A stretch of DNA of 64,000 nt from Terebella lapidaria. Lineage: Eukaryota > Annelida > Polychaeta > Terebellida > Terebellidae. The position numbers and the translations under genes are program-made. The stretch spans positions 24,215,001 through 24,279,000 of the forward strand of contig OX424563.1 in assembly GCA_949152475.1 (NCBI GenBank), in the 5' to 3' direction. How positions within the stretch are numbered: position 1 is the stretch's first letter; the number at the start of each line of letters is the position of its first letter. Below are positions 37,901-50,508 of this stretch, in pieces. The notes under the pieces were generated by a model. The model saw only the letters and a program-made list of their open reading frames with translations, was not told the DNA's origin and made no database searches.

Positions 37901-38660
37901 GCTGGTGTGGGAGACGGACGCTACTGCTACTGCTATTGCTACTCCTCCAAGGGCTTGTCTGGCAGGCGGACGCTACTGCTACTGCTATTGCTACTCCCCA
38001 GCTTGATCCGTAGCCGGGACGCTACTGCTACTGCTATTGCTACTCCCCAGCTTGAACCAAGGCCGGGACGCTACTGCTACTGCTATTGCTACTGCTACTC
38101 CACCAATGTGTGGTCTGGGATTCGGACGCTACTGCTATTGCTACTCCTCCAAGGGCTTGTCTGGCAGGCGGTCGCTACTGCTACTGCTATTGCTACTCCC
38201 CAGCTTGATCCGTGGCCGGGACGCTACTGCTACTGCTATTGCTACTCCCCAGCTTGAACCAAGGCCGGGACGCTACTGCTATTGCTACTGCTACTCCTCC
38301 AATGTGTGGTCTGGGATTCAGACGCTACTGCTACTGCTATTGCTACTCCTCCAAGGGCTGGTGTGGCAGACGGACGCTACTGCTACTGCTATTGCTACTT
38401 CTCCAAGAGCTTGTCTGGCAGGCGGACGCTACTGCTACTGCTATTGCTACTCCCCCAAGGACTGGTCTGGCAGGCGGACGCTACTGCTACTGCAATTGCA
38501 ACTGCTACTCCACGCTCTGGTCTGGCAGGCGGACGCTACTGCTACTGCTATTGCTACTGCTACTCCAAGGTTTGGTCATGGAGGCGGACGCTACTGCTTC
38601 TGCTATTGCTACTGCTACTCCTACCAGCCTTGGTGTGGGAGGCGGACGCTACCCTCATAT
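34940..38660 (+). repeat. Satellite B (GCTACT-rich), left arm
   Basis: Units of about 45-60 bp: a core gacgctactgctactgctat plus tgctact, alternating with linker types ccccagcttgaaccaaggcc, ctccaagggctggtgtggg, cctccaatgtgtggtctggg or gcttgtctggcaggcgg. Long open frames exist in all three plus frames because the core reads as Tyr-Cys, Thr-Ala or Leu-Leu in turn and linkers shift the phase. This is not coding. A ~0.9-kb block at about 35165-36055 recurs 1032 bp downstream. Confidence 0.9.
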
Positions 38661-41600
38661 GGTACTAGAATTATCTTGTAAAGTAATTGGTTCATTCCAT
38701 ATCATTTTCGATGTCGGCCTACCTCGACGTTACTCGTCCGCATTACCCTCAATATACATGATATAATACTAGAATTATCTTGTAAACTAATTGGTTCATT
38801 CCATATCATTTTTCATGTCAGCCCACCTTGATGTTACGCTTCCAGATTACCCTAAGTATAGTACTAGAATTATCTTGTAAAGTAATTGGTTCATTCCATA
38901 TCGTTTTCCATGTCGGCCGACCTGAATGTTACTCGTCCGCATTACCCTCAATATAGTACTAGAATTATCTTGTAAACTAATTGGTTCATTCCATATCATT
39001 TTTCATGTCAGCCCACCTTGATGTTACGCTTCCAGATTATCCTAAGTATAGTACTAGAATTATCTTGTAAAGTAATTGGTTCATTCCATATCGTTTTCCA
39101 TGTCGGCCCACCTCGACGTTACTCTGCCGCATTACCCTCAATATAGTACTAGAATTATCTTGTAAACTAATTGGTTCATTCCATATCATTTTTCATGTCA
39201 GCCCACCTTGATGTTACGCTTCCAGATTACCCTAATTATAGTACTAGAATTATCTTGTAAAGTAATTGGTTCATTCCATATCGTTTTCCATGTCGGCCGA
39301 CCTGAATGTTACTCGTCCACACTATTCTCCGTATAGTACTAGAATTATCTTGTGAAATAATTGGTTCATTCCATATCATTTTCATGTCGGCCCACCTGAA
39401 TGTTACTTGTCCACACTATTCTCCGTATAGTACTAGAATTATCTTGTAAACTAATTGGTTCATTCCATATCATTTTCCATGTCATCCCACCTCGATGTTA
39501 CTCATCCGCATTACCTTCATTCAGTATAGTACTAGAATTATCTTGTGAACTAATTAGTTCATTGCATATCATTTTCCATGTCGGCCCACCTGAATGTTAC
39601 TCGTCCACACTATTCTCCGTATAGTACTAGAATTATCTGGTAAAATAATTGGTTCATTCCATATCATTTTCCATGTCGGCCCACCTCGACGTTACTCGTC
39701 CGCATGACCCTCAATATAGTACTAGAATTATCTTGTAAACTAATTGGTTCATTCCATATCATTTTTCATGTCAGCCCACCTTGATGTTACGCTTCCAGAT
39801 GACCCTAAGTATAGCACTAGAATTATCTTGTAAAGTAATTGGTTCATTCCATATCGTTTTCCATGTCGGCCCACCTGAATGTTACTCGTCCACACTATTC
39901 TCCGTATAGTACTAGAATTATCTTGTAAAATAATTGGTTCATTCCATATCATTTTCCATGTCGGCCCACATCGACGTTACTCGTCCGCATGACCCTCAAT
40001 ATAGTACTAGAATTATCTTGTAAACTTATTGGTTCATTCCATATCGTTTTCCAAGTCGGCCCACTTGAATGTTACTCGTCCACACTATTCTCCGTATAGT
40101 ACTAGAATTATCTTGTAAAATAATTGGTTCATTCCATATCATTTTTCCATGTCGCCCACCTGAATGTTACTTGTCCGCACTATTTGCCTTATAGTTCTAG
40201 AATAATCTAGTAAACTAATTGGTTCATTCCATATCATTTTTCCATGTCGGCCCACCTGAATGTTACTTGTCCGCAATGCCCTCAGTATAGTACTAGAATT
40301 ATGATGTAAACTAATTGGTTCATATCATTTTCCCTGTCGGCCCACCTCCATGTTACTCATCCGCATTACCCTCAGTATAGTACTGGAATTATCTTGTAAA
40401 CTAATTGGTTCATTCCATATCATTTTACCTGTCGGCCCACCTGGATGTTACTTGTCCGCATTACCCTCAGTATAGTACTAGAATTATCTTGTAAACTAAT
40501 TGGTTCATTCCATATCATTTTCCCTGTCGGCCCACCTCGATGTTACTGGTACGCAGTACCCTCAGTATAGTACTAGAATTATCTTGTAAACTAATTGGTT
40601 CATTCCATATCATTTTCCCGCTTGAACCAAGGCTGGGACGCTACTGCTACTGCTATTGCTACTGCTACTCCTCAAATGTGTGGTCTGGGATTCAGACGCT
40701 ACTGCTATTGCTACTCCTCCAAGGGCTTGTCTGGCAGGCGGACGTTACTGCTACTGCTACTGCTACTCCCCCAGAACTGGTCTGACAGGCGGATGCTACT
40801 GCTACTGCAATTGCTACTGCTACTCCAAGGTCTGGTCTGGCAGGCGGACGCTACTGCTACTGCTATTGCTACTGCTACTCCTCCAATGTGTGGTCTGGGA
40901 TTCAGACGCTACTGCTACTGCTATTGCTACTGCTACTCCTCCAATGTGTGGTCTGGGATTCAGACGCTACTGCTACTGGTATTGCTACTCCCCAGCTTGA
41001 ACCAAGTACGGGACGCTACTGCTACTGCTATTGCTACTGCTACTCCTCCAATGTGTGGTCTGGGATTCGGACGCTACTGCTACTGCTATTGCTACTTATA
41101 GCTTGAACCAAGGCCGGGACGCTACTGCTATTGCTACTGCTACTCCTCCAATGTGTGGTCTGGGATTCGGACGCTACTGCTACTGCTATTGCTACTCCTC
41201 CAAGGGCTTGTCTGGCAGGCGGACGCTACTGCTATTGCTACTCCTCCAAGGGCTGGTGTGGGAGATGGACGCTACTGCTATTGCTACTCCCCAGCTTGAA
41301 CCAAGGCCGGGACGCTACTGCTACTGCTATTGCTACTGCTACTCCTCCAATGTGTGGTCTGGGATTCAGACGCTACTGCTACTGCTATTGCTACTCCTCC
41401 AAGGGCTGGTGTGGGTGACGGACGCTACTGCTACTGCTATTGCTACTCCCCAGCTTGATCCGTGGCCGGGACGCTACTGCTACTGCTATTGCTACTCCCC
41501 AGCTTGAACCAAGGCCGGGACGCTACTGCTACTGCTATTGCTACTGCTACTCCTCCAATGTGTGGTCTGGGATTCAGACGCTACTGCTACTGCTATTGCT

Positions 41601-44600
41601 ACTCCTCCAAGGGCTGTTGTGGGAGACGGACGCTACTGCTACTGCTATTGCTACTCCTGCAAGGGCTTGTCTGGCAGGCGGACGCTACTGCTACTGCTAT
41701 TGCTACTCCCCAGCTTGATCCGTGGCCGGGACGCTACTGCTACTGCTATTGCTACTCCCCAGCTTGAACCAAGGCCGGGACGCTACTGCTATTGCTACCT
41801 CTACTCCTCAAATGTGTGGTCTGGGATTCAGACGCTACTGCTACTGCTATTGCTACTCCTCCAAGGGCTGTGGTGGGAGACGGACGCTACTGCTACTGCT
41901 ATTGCTACTCCTCCAAGGGCTTGTCTAGCAGGCGGATGTACTGCTACTGCTATTGCTACTCCCCAGCTTGAACCAAGGCCGGGACGCTACTGCTACTGCT
42001 ATTGCTACTGCTATTCCTCCAATGTGTGGTCTGGGATTCAGACGCTACTGCTACTGCTATTGCTACTCCTCCAAGGGCTGGTGTGGGAGACGGACGCTAC
42101 TGCTATTGCTACTCCCCAGCTTGAACCAAGGCCGGGACGCTACTGCTACTGCTATTGCTACTCCTCAGCTTGAACCAAGGCCGGGACGCTACTGCTACTG
42201 CTATTGCTACTGCTACTCCTCCAATGGGTGGTCTGGGATTCAGACGCTACTGCTATTGCTACTCCTCCAAGGGCTGGTGTGGGAGACGGACGCTACTGCT
42301 ACTGCTATTGCTACTCCTCCAAGGGCTTGTCTGGCAGGCGGACGCTACTGCTACTGCTATTGCTACTCCCCAGCTTGATCCGTAGCCGGGACGCTACTGC
42401 TACTGCTATTGCTACTCCCCAGCTTGAACCAAGGCCGGGACGCTACTGCTACTGCTATTGCTACTGCTACTCCACCAATGTGTGGTCTGGGATTCGGACG
42501 CTACTGCTATTGCTACTCCTCCAAGGGCTTGTCTGGCAGGCGGTCGCTACTGCTACTGCTATTGCTACTCCCCAGCTTGATCCGTGGCCGGGACGCTACT
42601 GCTACTGCTATTGCTACTCCCCAGCTTGAACCAAGGCCGGGACGCTACTGCTATTGCTACTGCTACTCCTCCAATGTGTGGTCTGGGATTCAGACGCTAC
42701 TGCTACTGCTATTGCTACTCCTCCAAGGGCTGGTGTGGCAGACGGACGCTACTGCTACTGCTATTGCTACTTCTCCAAGAGCTTGTCTGGCAGGCGGACG
42801 CTACTGCTACTGCTATTGCTACTCCCCCAAGGACTGGTCTGGCAGGCGGACGCTACTGCTACTGCAATTGCAACTGCTACTCCACGCTCTGGTCTGGCAG
42901 GCGGACGCTACTGCTACTGCTATTGCTACTGCTACTCCAAGGTTTGGTCATGGAGGCGGACGCTACTGCTTCTGCTATTGCTACTGCTACTCCTACCAGC
43001 CTTGGTGTGGGAGGCGGACGCTACCCTCATATGGTACTAGAATTATCTTGTAAAGTAATTGGTTCATTCCATATCATTTTCGATGTCGGCCTACCTCGAC
43101 GTTACTCGTCCGCATTACCCTCAATATACATGATATAATACTAGAATTATCTTGTAAACTAATTGGTTCATTCCATATCATTTTTCATGTCAGCCCACCT
43201 TGATGTTACGCTTCCAGATTACCCTAAGTATAGTACTAGAATTATCTTGTAAAGTAATTGGTTCATTCCATATCGTTTTCCATGTCGGCCGACCTGAATG
43301 TTACTCGTCCGCATTACCCTCAATATAGTACTAGAATTATCTTGTAAACTAATTGGTTCATTCCATATCATTTTTCATGTCAGCCCACCTTGATGTTACG
43401 CTTCCAGATTATCCTAAGTATAGTACTAGAATTATCTTGTAAAGTAATTGGTTCATTCCATATCGTTTTCCATGTCGGCCCACCTCGACGTTACTCTGCC
43501 GCATTACCCTCAATATAGTACTAGAATTATCTTGTAAACTAATTGGTTCATTCCATATCATTTTTCATGTCAGCCCACCTTGATGTTACGCTTCCAGATT
43601 ACCCTAATTATAGTACTAGAATTATCTTGTAAAGTAATTGGTTCATTCCATATCGTTTTCCATGTCGGCCGACCTGAATGTTACTCGTCCACACTATTCT
43701 CCGTATAGTACTAGAATTATCTTGTGAAATAATTGGTTCATTCCATATCATTTTCATGTCGGCCCACCTGAATGTTACTTGTCCACACTATTCTCCGTAT
43801 AGTACTAGAATTATCTTGTAAACTAATTGGTTCATTCCATATCATTTTCCATGTCATCCCACCTCGATGTTACTCATCCGCATTACCTTCATTCAGTATA
43901 GTACTAGAATTATCTTGTGAACTAATTAGTTCATTGCATATCATTTTCCATGTCGGCCCACCTGAATGTTACTCGTCCACACTATTCTCCGTATAGTACT
44001 AGAATTATCTGGTAAAATAATTGGTTCATTCCATATCATTTTCCATGTCGGCCCACCTCGACGTTACTCGTCCGCATGACCCTCAATATAGTACTAGAAT
44101 TATCTTGTAAACTAATTGGTTCATTCCATATCATTTTTCATGTCAGCCCACCTTGATGTTACGCTTCCAGATGACCCTAAGTATAGCACTAGAATTATCT
44201 TGTAAAGTAATTGGTTCATTCCATATCGTTTTCCATGTCGGCCCACCTGAATGTTACTCGTCCACACTATTCTCCGTATAGTACTAGAATTATCTTGTAA
44301 AATAATTGGTTCATTCCATATCATTTTCCATGTCGGCCCACATCGACGTTACTCGTCCGCATGACCCTCAATATAGTACTAGAATTATCTTGTAAACTTA
44401 TTGGTTCATTCCATATCGTTTTCCAAGTCGGCCCACTTGAATGTTACTCGTCCACACTATTCTCCGTATAGTACTAGAATTATCTTGTAAAATAATTGGT
44501 TCATTCCATATCATTTTTCCATGTCGCCCACCTGAATGTTACTTGTCCGCACTATTTGCCTTATAGTTCTAGAATAATCTAGTAAACTAATTGGTTCATT

Positions 44601-44991
44601 CCATATCATTTTTCCATGTCGGCCCACCTGAATGTTACTTGTCCGCAATGCCCTCAGTATAGTACTAGAATTATGATGTAAACTAATTGGTTCATATCAT
44701 TTTCCCTGTCGGCCCACCTCCATGTTACTCATCCGCATTACCCTCAGTATAGTACTGGAATTATCTTGTAAACTAATTGGTTCATTCCATATCATTTTAC
44801 CTGTCGGCCCACCTGGATGTTACTTGTCCGCATTACCCTCAGTATAGTACTAGAATTATCTTGTAAACTAATTGGTTCATTCCATATCATTTTCCCTGTC
44901 GGCCCACCTCGATGTTACTGGTACGCAGTACCCTCAGTATAGTACTAGAATTATCTTGTAAACTAATTGGTTCATTCCATATCATTTTCCC
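36254..44991 (+). repeat. 4.37-kb direct tandem duplication (B+C)
   Basis: Bases 36254-40619 and 40620-44991 are adjacent near-identical copies of 4366 and 4372 bp, each starting gcttgaaccaaggctgg and ending cattccatatcattttccc. Differences noticed are one extra gctatt hexamer in copy 2 (near 41740) and one C/T change (36772 versus 41138). The junction at 40619/40620 fuses satellite C directly to satellite B. Confidence 0.92.
38655..40619 (+). repeat. Satellite C, ~95-bp unit, first block
   Basis: About 20 units with tactagaattatcttgtaaa, ctaattggttcattccatat, cattttccatgtcggcccac and ctcgatgttactcgtccgca. The unit length is 95 bp, with 99-bp variants where cattcag is inserted. No gene. Confidence 0.9.
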
Positions 44992-47830
44992 TGTCGGCCC
45001 CACCTCGATGTTACTGGTACGCAGTACCCTCAGTATAGTACTTGAATTATCTTGTAAACTTATTGGTTCATATCATTTTCCCTGTCGGCCCCACCTCGAT
45101 GTTACTGGTACGCAGTACCCTCAGTATAGTACTTGAATTATCTTGTAAACTTATTGGTTCATATCATTTTCCCTGTCGGCCCACCTGGATGTTATTCGTC
45201 CGCATTACCCTCAGTATAGTACTAGAATTATCTTGTAAACTAATTGGTTCATTCCATATCATTTTCCTTGTCAGCCAACCTCGACGTTACTGATCCGCAT
45301 TACCCTCAGTATAGTAGTTGAATTATATTGTAAACTAATTGGTTCATTTCATATCATTTTCCATGTCGGCCCACCTGGATGTTACTCGTCCGCATTACCC
45401 TCAGTATAGTACTAGAATTATATTGTAAACTAATTGGTTCATTCCATATCATTTTTCATGTCGGCCCACCTGGATGTTACTCGTCCGCATTACCCTCAAG
45501 ATAGTACTAGAATTATCTTGTAAACTATTTGGTTCATTCCATATCATTTTCCATGTCAGCCTACCTCCATGTTACTCGTCCGCATTACCCTCAGTATAGT
45601 ACTAGAATTATGTCGTAAACTAATTGGTTCATTCCAAATCATTTTCCCTGTCGGCCCACCTCGATGTTACTCGTCCGCATTACGCTCAGTATAGTACCAG
45701 AATTATCTTGTAAACTAATTGGTTCATTCCATATCATTTTCCCTGTCGGCCCACCTCGATGTTACTCGTCCGCATTACCTTCATTCAGTATAGTACTGGA
45801 ATTATCTTGTAAACTAATTGGTTCATTCCATATCATCTTCCCTGTCGGCCCAGCTCGACGTTAATCGTATGCATTACCCTCAGTATAGTACTAGAATTAT
45901 CTTGTAAACTAATTGGTTCATTCCATATCATTTTCCCTGTCGGCCCACCTCGATGTTACTCGTCCGCATTACGCTCAGTATAGTACTAGAATTATCTTGT
46001 AAACTAATTGGTTCGATCCACATCATTTTCCCTGTCGGCCCACCTCGATGTTACTGGTACGCATTACCCTCAGTATAGTACTAGAATTATCTTGTAAACT
46101 AATTGGTTAATTCCATATCATTTTCCCTGTCGGCCCACCTCGATGTTACTGGTACGCAGTACCCTCAGTATAGTACTAGAATTATCTTGTAAACTAATTG
46201 GTTCATATCATTTTCCCTGTCGGCCCACCTGGATGTTACTCATCCGCATTACCCTTAGTATAGTACTAGAATTATCTTGTAAACTAATTGGTTCATTCCA
46301 TATCATTTTCCCTGTCGGCCCACCTCGATGTTACTCGTCCGCATTACGCTCAGTATAGTACTAGAATTATCTTGTAAACTAATTGGTTCATTCCATATCA
46401 TTTTCCATGTCGGCCCACCTGGATGTTACTCGTCCGCATTACCCTCAGTATAGTACTAGAATTATCTTGTAAACTAATTGGTTCATTCCATATCATTTTC
46501 CATGTCAGCCTACCTCCAAGTTACTCGTCCGCATTACCCTCAGTATAGTACTAGAATTATGTCGTAAACTAATTGGTTCATTCCAAAACATTTTCCCTGT
46601 CGGCCCACCTCGATGTTACTCGTCCGCATTACGCTCAGTATAGTACTAGAATTATCTTGTAAACTAATTGGTTCATTCCATATCATTTTCCCTGTCGGCC
46701 CACCTCGATGTTACTCGTCCGCATTACCTTCATTCAGTATAGTACTGGAATTATCTTGTAAACTAATTGGTTCATTCCATATCATCTTCCCTGTCGGCCC
46801 AGCTCGACGTTACTCGTATGCATTACCCTCAGTATAGTACTAGAATTATCTTGTAAACTAACTGGTTCATTCCATATCATTTTCCCTGTCGGCCCACCTC
46901 GACGTTACTCGTCCGCATTACGCTCAGTATAGTACTAGAATTATCTTGTAAACTAATTGGTTCGATCCATATCATTTTCCCTGTCGGCCCACCTCGATGT
47001 TACTGGTACGCAGTACCCTCAGTATAGTACTAGAATTATCTTGTAAACTAATTGGTTCATTCCATATCATTTTCCCTGTCGGCCCACCTCGATGTTACTG
47101 GTACGCAGTACCCTCAGTATAGTACTAGTATTATCTTGTAATCTAATTGGTTCATATCATTTTCCCTGTCGGCCCACCTGGATGTTACTCATCCGCATTA
47201 CGCTCAGTATAGTACTAGAATTATCTTGTAAACTAACTGGTTCAATCCATATCATTTTCCCTGTCGGCCCACCTCGATGTTACTCGTCCGCATTAGGCTC
47301 AGTATAGTACTAGAACTATCTTGTTAATTAATTGGTTCATTCATTTTTCCTGTCGGCCCACCTGGATGTTTCTTGTCTGCATTACCCTCAGTATAGTAAT
47401 AGAATTATCTTGTAAACTAATTGGTTTATTCCATATCATTTTCCATCTCAGCCTACCTCGCTGTTACTCGTCTGCATTACCTTCATTCAGTATAGTACTA
47501 GAATTATCTTGTAAACTAATTGGTTCATTCAATGTCATTCTCCATGTCGGCGCACCTCGATGTTTCTCGTCCCATTACCCTCAGTATAGTACTGGAATTA
47601 TCTTGTAAAGTAACTGGTTCATTCCATATCATTTTCCATGTTGGCCCACCTTGATGTTACTCATCCGCATTATTCTCCGAATAGTACTAGAATTTTCTTG
47701 TGAATTAATTGGTTCATTCCATATAATTTTTCCTGTCGGCCCATCTGGATGTTACTCGTCCACATTACCCTCAGTATAGTACTAGAATAATCTTGTAAAC
47801 TAATTGGTTCATTCCATATCTTTTTCCATT
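43025..47830 (+). repeat. Satellite C, second block with ~949-bp higher-order repeat
   Basis: About 50 further units of the 95-bp repeat. From 44992 onward they are not part of the 4.37-kb duplication. Runs of ten units repeat with a period of 949 bp (for example 45664/46613 and 46143/47092 share the same variant order), showing block amplification by unequal exchange. The last units (47300-47830) are more divergent, as expected at an array edge. Confidence 0.88.
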
Positions 47831-47924
47831 TTGGCCCTGTTCGCAGAAAGACATGACAATATCTTAACATGTATTTTGTTTAATATAGAACTGGAAATGT
47901 TCATAGCAAGGCTGTCCCGGTCTC

Positions 47925-48880
47925 AGATCAAGCCGGGGAGTGGCAGTAGTAATAGCAGTAGCAGTAGCATCCCGGTCTCAGATCAAGCTCAGGAGTAGCA
48001 ATAGCAGTAGCGTCCGGTTCCCAGATCAAGCTGGGGAGTAGCAGTAGCAATAGCAGTAGCGTCCTGGTCTCAGATTAAGCTTGGGAGTAGCAGTAGCGAT
48101 AGCAGTAGCATCCCGGTTTCAGATCAAGCTGGGGAGTAACAGTAGCAATAGCAGTAGCGTCCCGGTCTCAGATCAAGCTGGGGAGTAGCGGTAGCAATAG
48201 CAGTAGCGTCCCAGTCTCAGATCAAGCTGGGGAGTAGCAGTAGCAATAGCAGTAGCGTCCCGGTTTCAGATCAAGCTGGGGAGTAGCAGTAGCAATAGCA
48301 GTAGCGTCCCGGATCAGATCAAGCTGGGGAGTAGCAGTAGCAATAGCAGTAGCAGTAGCGTCCCAGTCTCAGATAAAGCTGGGGAGTAGCAGTAGCAATA
48401 GCAGTAGCGTCCTGGTTTCAGATCAAGCTGGGGAGTAGTAGTAGCAATAGCAGTAGCGTCCCGGTCTCAGATCAAGCCGGAGAGTAGCAGTAGCATCCCG
48501 GTCTCAGATCAAGCTCAGGTGTAGCAGTAGCAATAGCAGTAGCGTCCTGGTTTCAGATCAAGCTGGGGAGTAGCAGTAGCAATAGCGTCCCGGTCTCAGA
48601 TCAAGCCGGAGAGTAGCAGTAGCAATAGCAGTAGCATCCCGGTCTCAGATCAAGCTCAGGTGTAGCAGTAGCAATAGCAGTAGCGTGCGCTTCCCAGACC
48701 AGACATTGGAGGAGTAGCAGTAGCAAGAGCAGTAGCAGTAGCGTCCCAGTCGTTATACAGGTATGGCAATAGCAGTAGCATACGCTTTTGCTACTGTGTG
48801 CTATTGTGTGGTCTGGGATACAAGTATAGCAGTAGCAATAGCAGTAGCATCTGATTTTTGCTACGGTATGCTATTGTAAG
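47925..48880 (-). repeat. Satellite B, right arm (inverted)
   Basis: About 18 units of gcagtagcaatagcagtagc plus gtcccggtctcagatcaagc, tgggga. Its reverse complement is the gctactgctattgctactcc, ccagcttgat form of the left arm. Close to the end it has the minus-sense cctccaatgt.tggtctggga linker also found in the left arm. Confidence 0.88.
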
Positions 48881-48896
48881 ATCCTGCACCTTACTG

Positions 48897-49085
48897 CCGA
48901 CTGCAGACAGCTCAGTACTAAAGAGTGCACTGATTTCCTTGTGCGACCAACCGACAGTCCGACTGCAGACAATGATATAGTACATGATGGGGACATGTTT
49001 ACTGACCGTCCGACCATCCGACAGCAGACATCTCAATACTAAAGGGTACAGAGATTTCGTTCAGACCATCCGACTGCAGAAAAAA
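48897..49085 (+). repeat. Satellite A, right remnant
   Basis: Nearly two units with ccgactgcagacagctcagt and gacaatgatatagtacatga, in the same orientation as 33800-34850. It continues the array past the 14-kb insertion. Confidence 0.88.
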
Positions 49086-49126
49086 TCAGCATGTGAGTTT
49101 TCTATGGAGATTCAATTCATTAGATG

Positions 49127-49390
49127 TGTTTATGTAATCCAATTTGTTACACATTCGATGTTACAAATCAATGCAACGTATCGCACTTTTTATTATAATA
49201 AAAATAAGCAATTATCGTGTTTGACTTTTGTATTTTGACTTCCAACATGTCAGATTATTGAACAACTATGTAAATCTTAAATCGAACAATTTCGATGTTA
49301 TACAATTTTTATGAGCTTCTGGTCACGGTGTGATAAAATAACCCGTAATGACACCACCGTAATATATAAAAAGTTATCGTAAACATATTT
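49127..49390 (+). repeat. Orphan third copy of the gene 2/3 upstream block
   Basis: Shares acacattcgatgttac.aatcaatg, tcgtgtttgacttttgta, aatcttaaatcgaa and cgtaatgacaccaccgta with about 52140-52430, and the first of these with about 56020-56110. No coding exon follows it here; transposon sequence begins at about 49440. Confidence 0.65.
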
Positions 49391-49454
49391 TGTTGCAAAG
49401 AAAAACGATCACCAAATATACTATCGGCTAATGAAATGTTCTCACACACAATAC

Positions 49455-50200
49455 AACGACACAATCAGAGACTGCAGACCCTCGCCCCTTCCAGATTTAG
49501 CTACTAAAACTAAAGCTGATGACCCCTACATTTCACATGGGCGATTATAGGGGATTTTGGTTGTATGACTCTTGGTCATATATCAATGGTTGATAATTAG
49601 CCATAAAAAATACAAAAATCATGGGAGAAGTAAACATTAATACAAGTAATGATTCTTGCGATTTTTCTCTTTTGATCCTATTCTCGACCACGATCTCAAT
49701 TTCTGATACTGACCTTCCCAAACTTCGTAAGCTCTCTCAAATATATACTTCATACTTTATGTCCAATATTCTATTGAATCTCGTCAGTGGTTCCGGAATT
49801 ACCACTGCTTGAAATATTACGAATCGGTGATTTCTGATGATGACCCTTACATTATCGACCTTGGGTGACAAAATATCATTAAATAATCAGCTGTAAAATT
49901 TCACAGTGTTTTTTCCATTATCAACGCACATCCATCCTCTGAACGAAAACGGATCAATGAGATTGAAAATTGGCTCTATTATGTGATTTTCACTTTTTGG
50001 TTGTCATGGCAACCATTTTTTTTAATTTTGAAAAATAAAATTGAGGAGGACCAGCCATTGCCATTTAGTATCATCCCTATAAATTTCATATTTATGTTTT
50101 TTAGTTATGCGCGCGGACAGATAAACAAACAGACAGGGAGACAGACGGACATAACCAAATGCAATACTCTCTACCCATATCGGGCGAGGGTAATAGTACA
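49455..50200 (+). mobile_element. CTCGCCC-family element, copy 3
   Basis: Starts acaatcagagactgcagacc then ctcgcccc and ends atatcgggcgagggt. The interior has ttggttgtcatggcaacc at about 49999 and a gacagacggac run. Shorter than copy 1 because of internal loss. Confidence 0.7.
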
Positions 50201-50239
50201 TGTTATATTTGTACATATTACAATGTTGACGCATTCACA

Positions 50240-50278
50240 AACACCCCCCCCCCCCCCCCACACACACACACACACAGA
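50240..50278. repeat. Poly-C and (CA)n microsatellite
   Basis: A run of about 18 C followed by about nine CA units. Confidence 0.95.
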
Positions 50279-50340
50279 CTGCTCCTTGCAACGCGTCATA
50301 GCTTACAATAAGATACTTGCAACTGTCAAGTGAATCGAGG

Positions 50341-50508
50341 CAAGTAATTAAGACAAAAAGTTTAGATGATCTAAAAATAGAAATGGTTACCGACAAACAG
50401 ACCGAATCCCCAGACGAATGTTACAAAATCAGTGTGAGTGGTCAAATCCGTGTGATACTAAAGTATCAAAGTCAAAGCCATGTGAACATCACAGACATAT
50501 GGCTGTAA
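50341..50508 (+). CDS. Possible orphan terminal exon
   Basis: An open stretch reads DDLKIEMVTDKQTESPDECY, then ISVSGQIRVILKYQSQSHVN and ITDIWL before TAA at 50506-50508. Its composition is like real protein rather than repeat. AATAAA occurs about 25 bp after the stop (about 50532) and again near 50550. A possible acceptor (aaaaag) precedes it. I recognise no domain, and no upstream exon is evident because transposons fill the 5' side. It could be chance. Confidence 0.3.
   Translation, partial: QVIKTKSLDDLKIEMVTDKQTESPDECYKISVSGQIRVILKYQSQSHVNITDIWL

Larger units (their letters stand above)
34851..48896. mobile_element. 14-kb satellite-filled foldback element, hAT-like ends
   Basis: The left end reads GAGGAAGGTGCAGGAT (34851-34866). 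The right end is the inverse of CAGTAAGGTGCAGGAT (48881-48896). CCGACTGC flanks it on both sides (34843-34850 and 48897-48904), an apparent 8-bp target duplication within satellite A. Inner to the ends, GCTACT-type repeats run plus-sense on the left and inverted on the right, so the arms form a long foldback. The middle is satellite C and a 4.37-kb duplication. No transposase is visible, so it would depend on another element. The TIR start and 8-bp duplication suggest hAT, though the first base differs between ends. Confidence 0.7.

Noticed and set aside
34940..38660. CRISPR-like alternation of a constant core and variable linkers
   Set aside because: Only a handful of linker types recur many times, the core is low-complexity, and the setting is an animal genome.
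34933..43138. Many long plus-strand open frames coding Leu-, Tyr-Cys- or Ala-Thr-rich chains
   Set aside because: They arise from satellite B read in three frames; phase changes at linkers and the absence of stops in the core explain them. No start, splice or frame-specific constraint.
38660..47830. Repeated open frames of the MLLVRSTLSIVLELSCKLIG type
   Set aside because: Satellite C unit read through; 95 bp is not a multiple of three and the frames end after two or three units.
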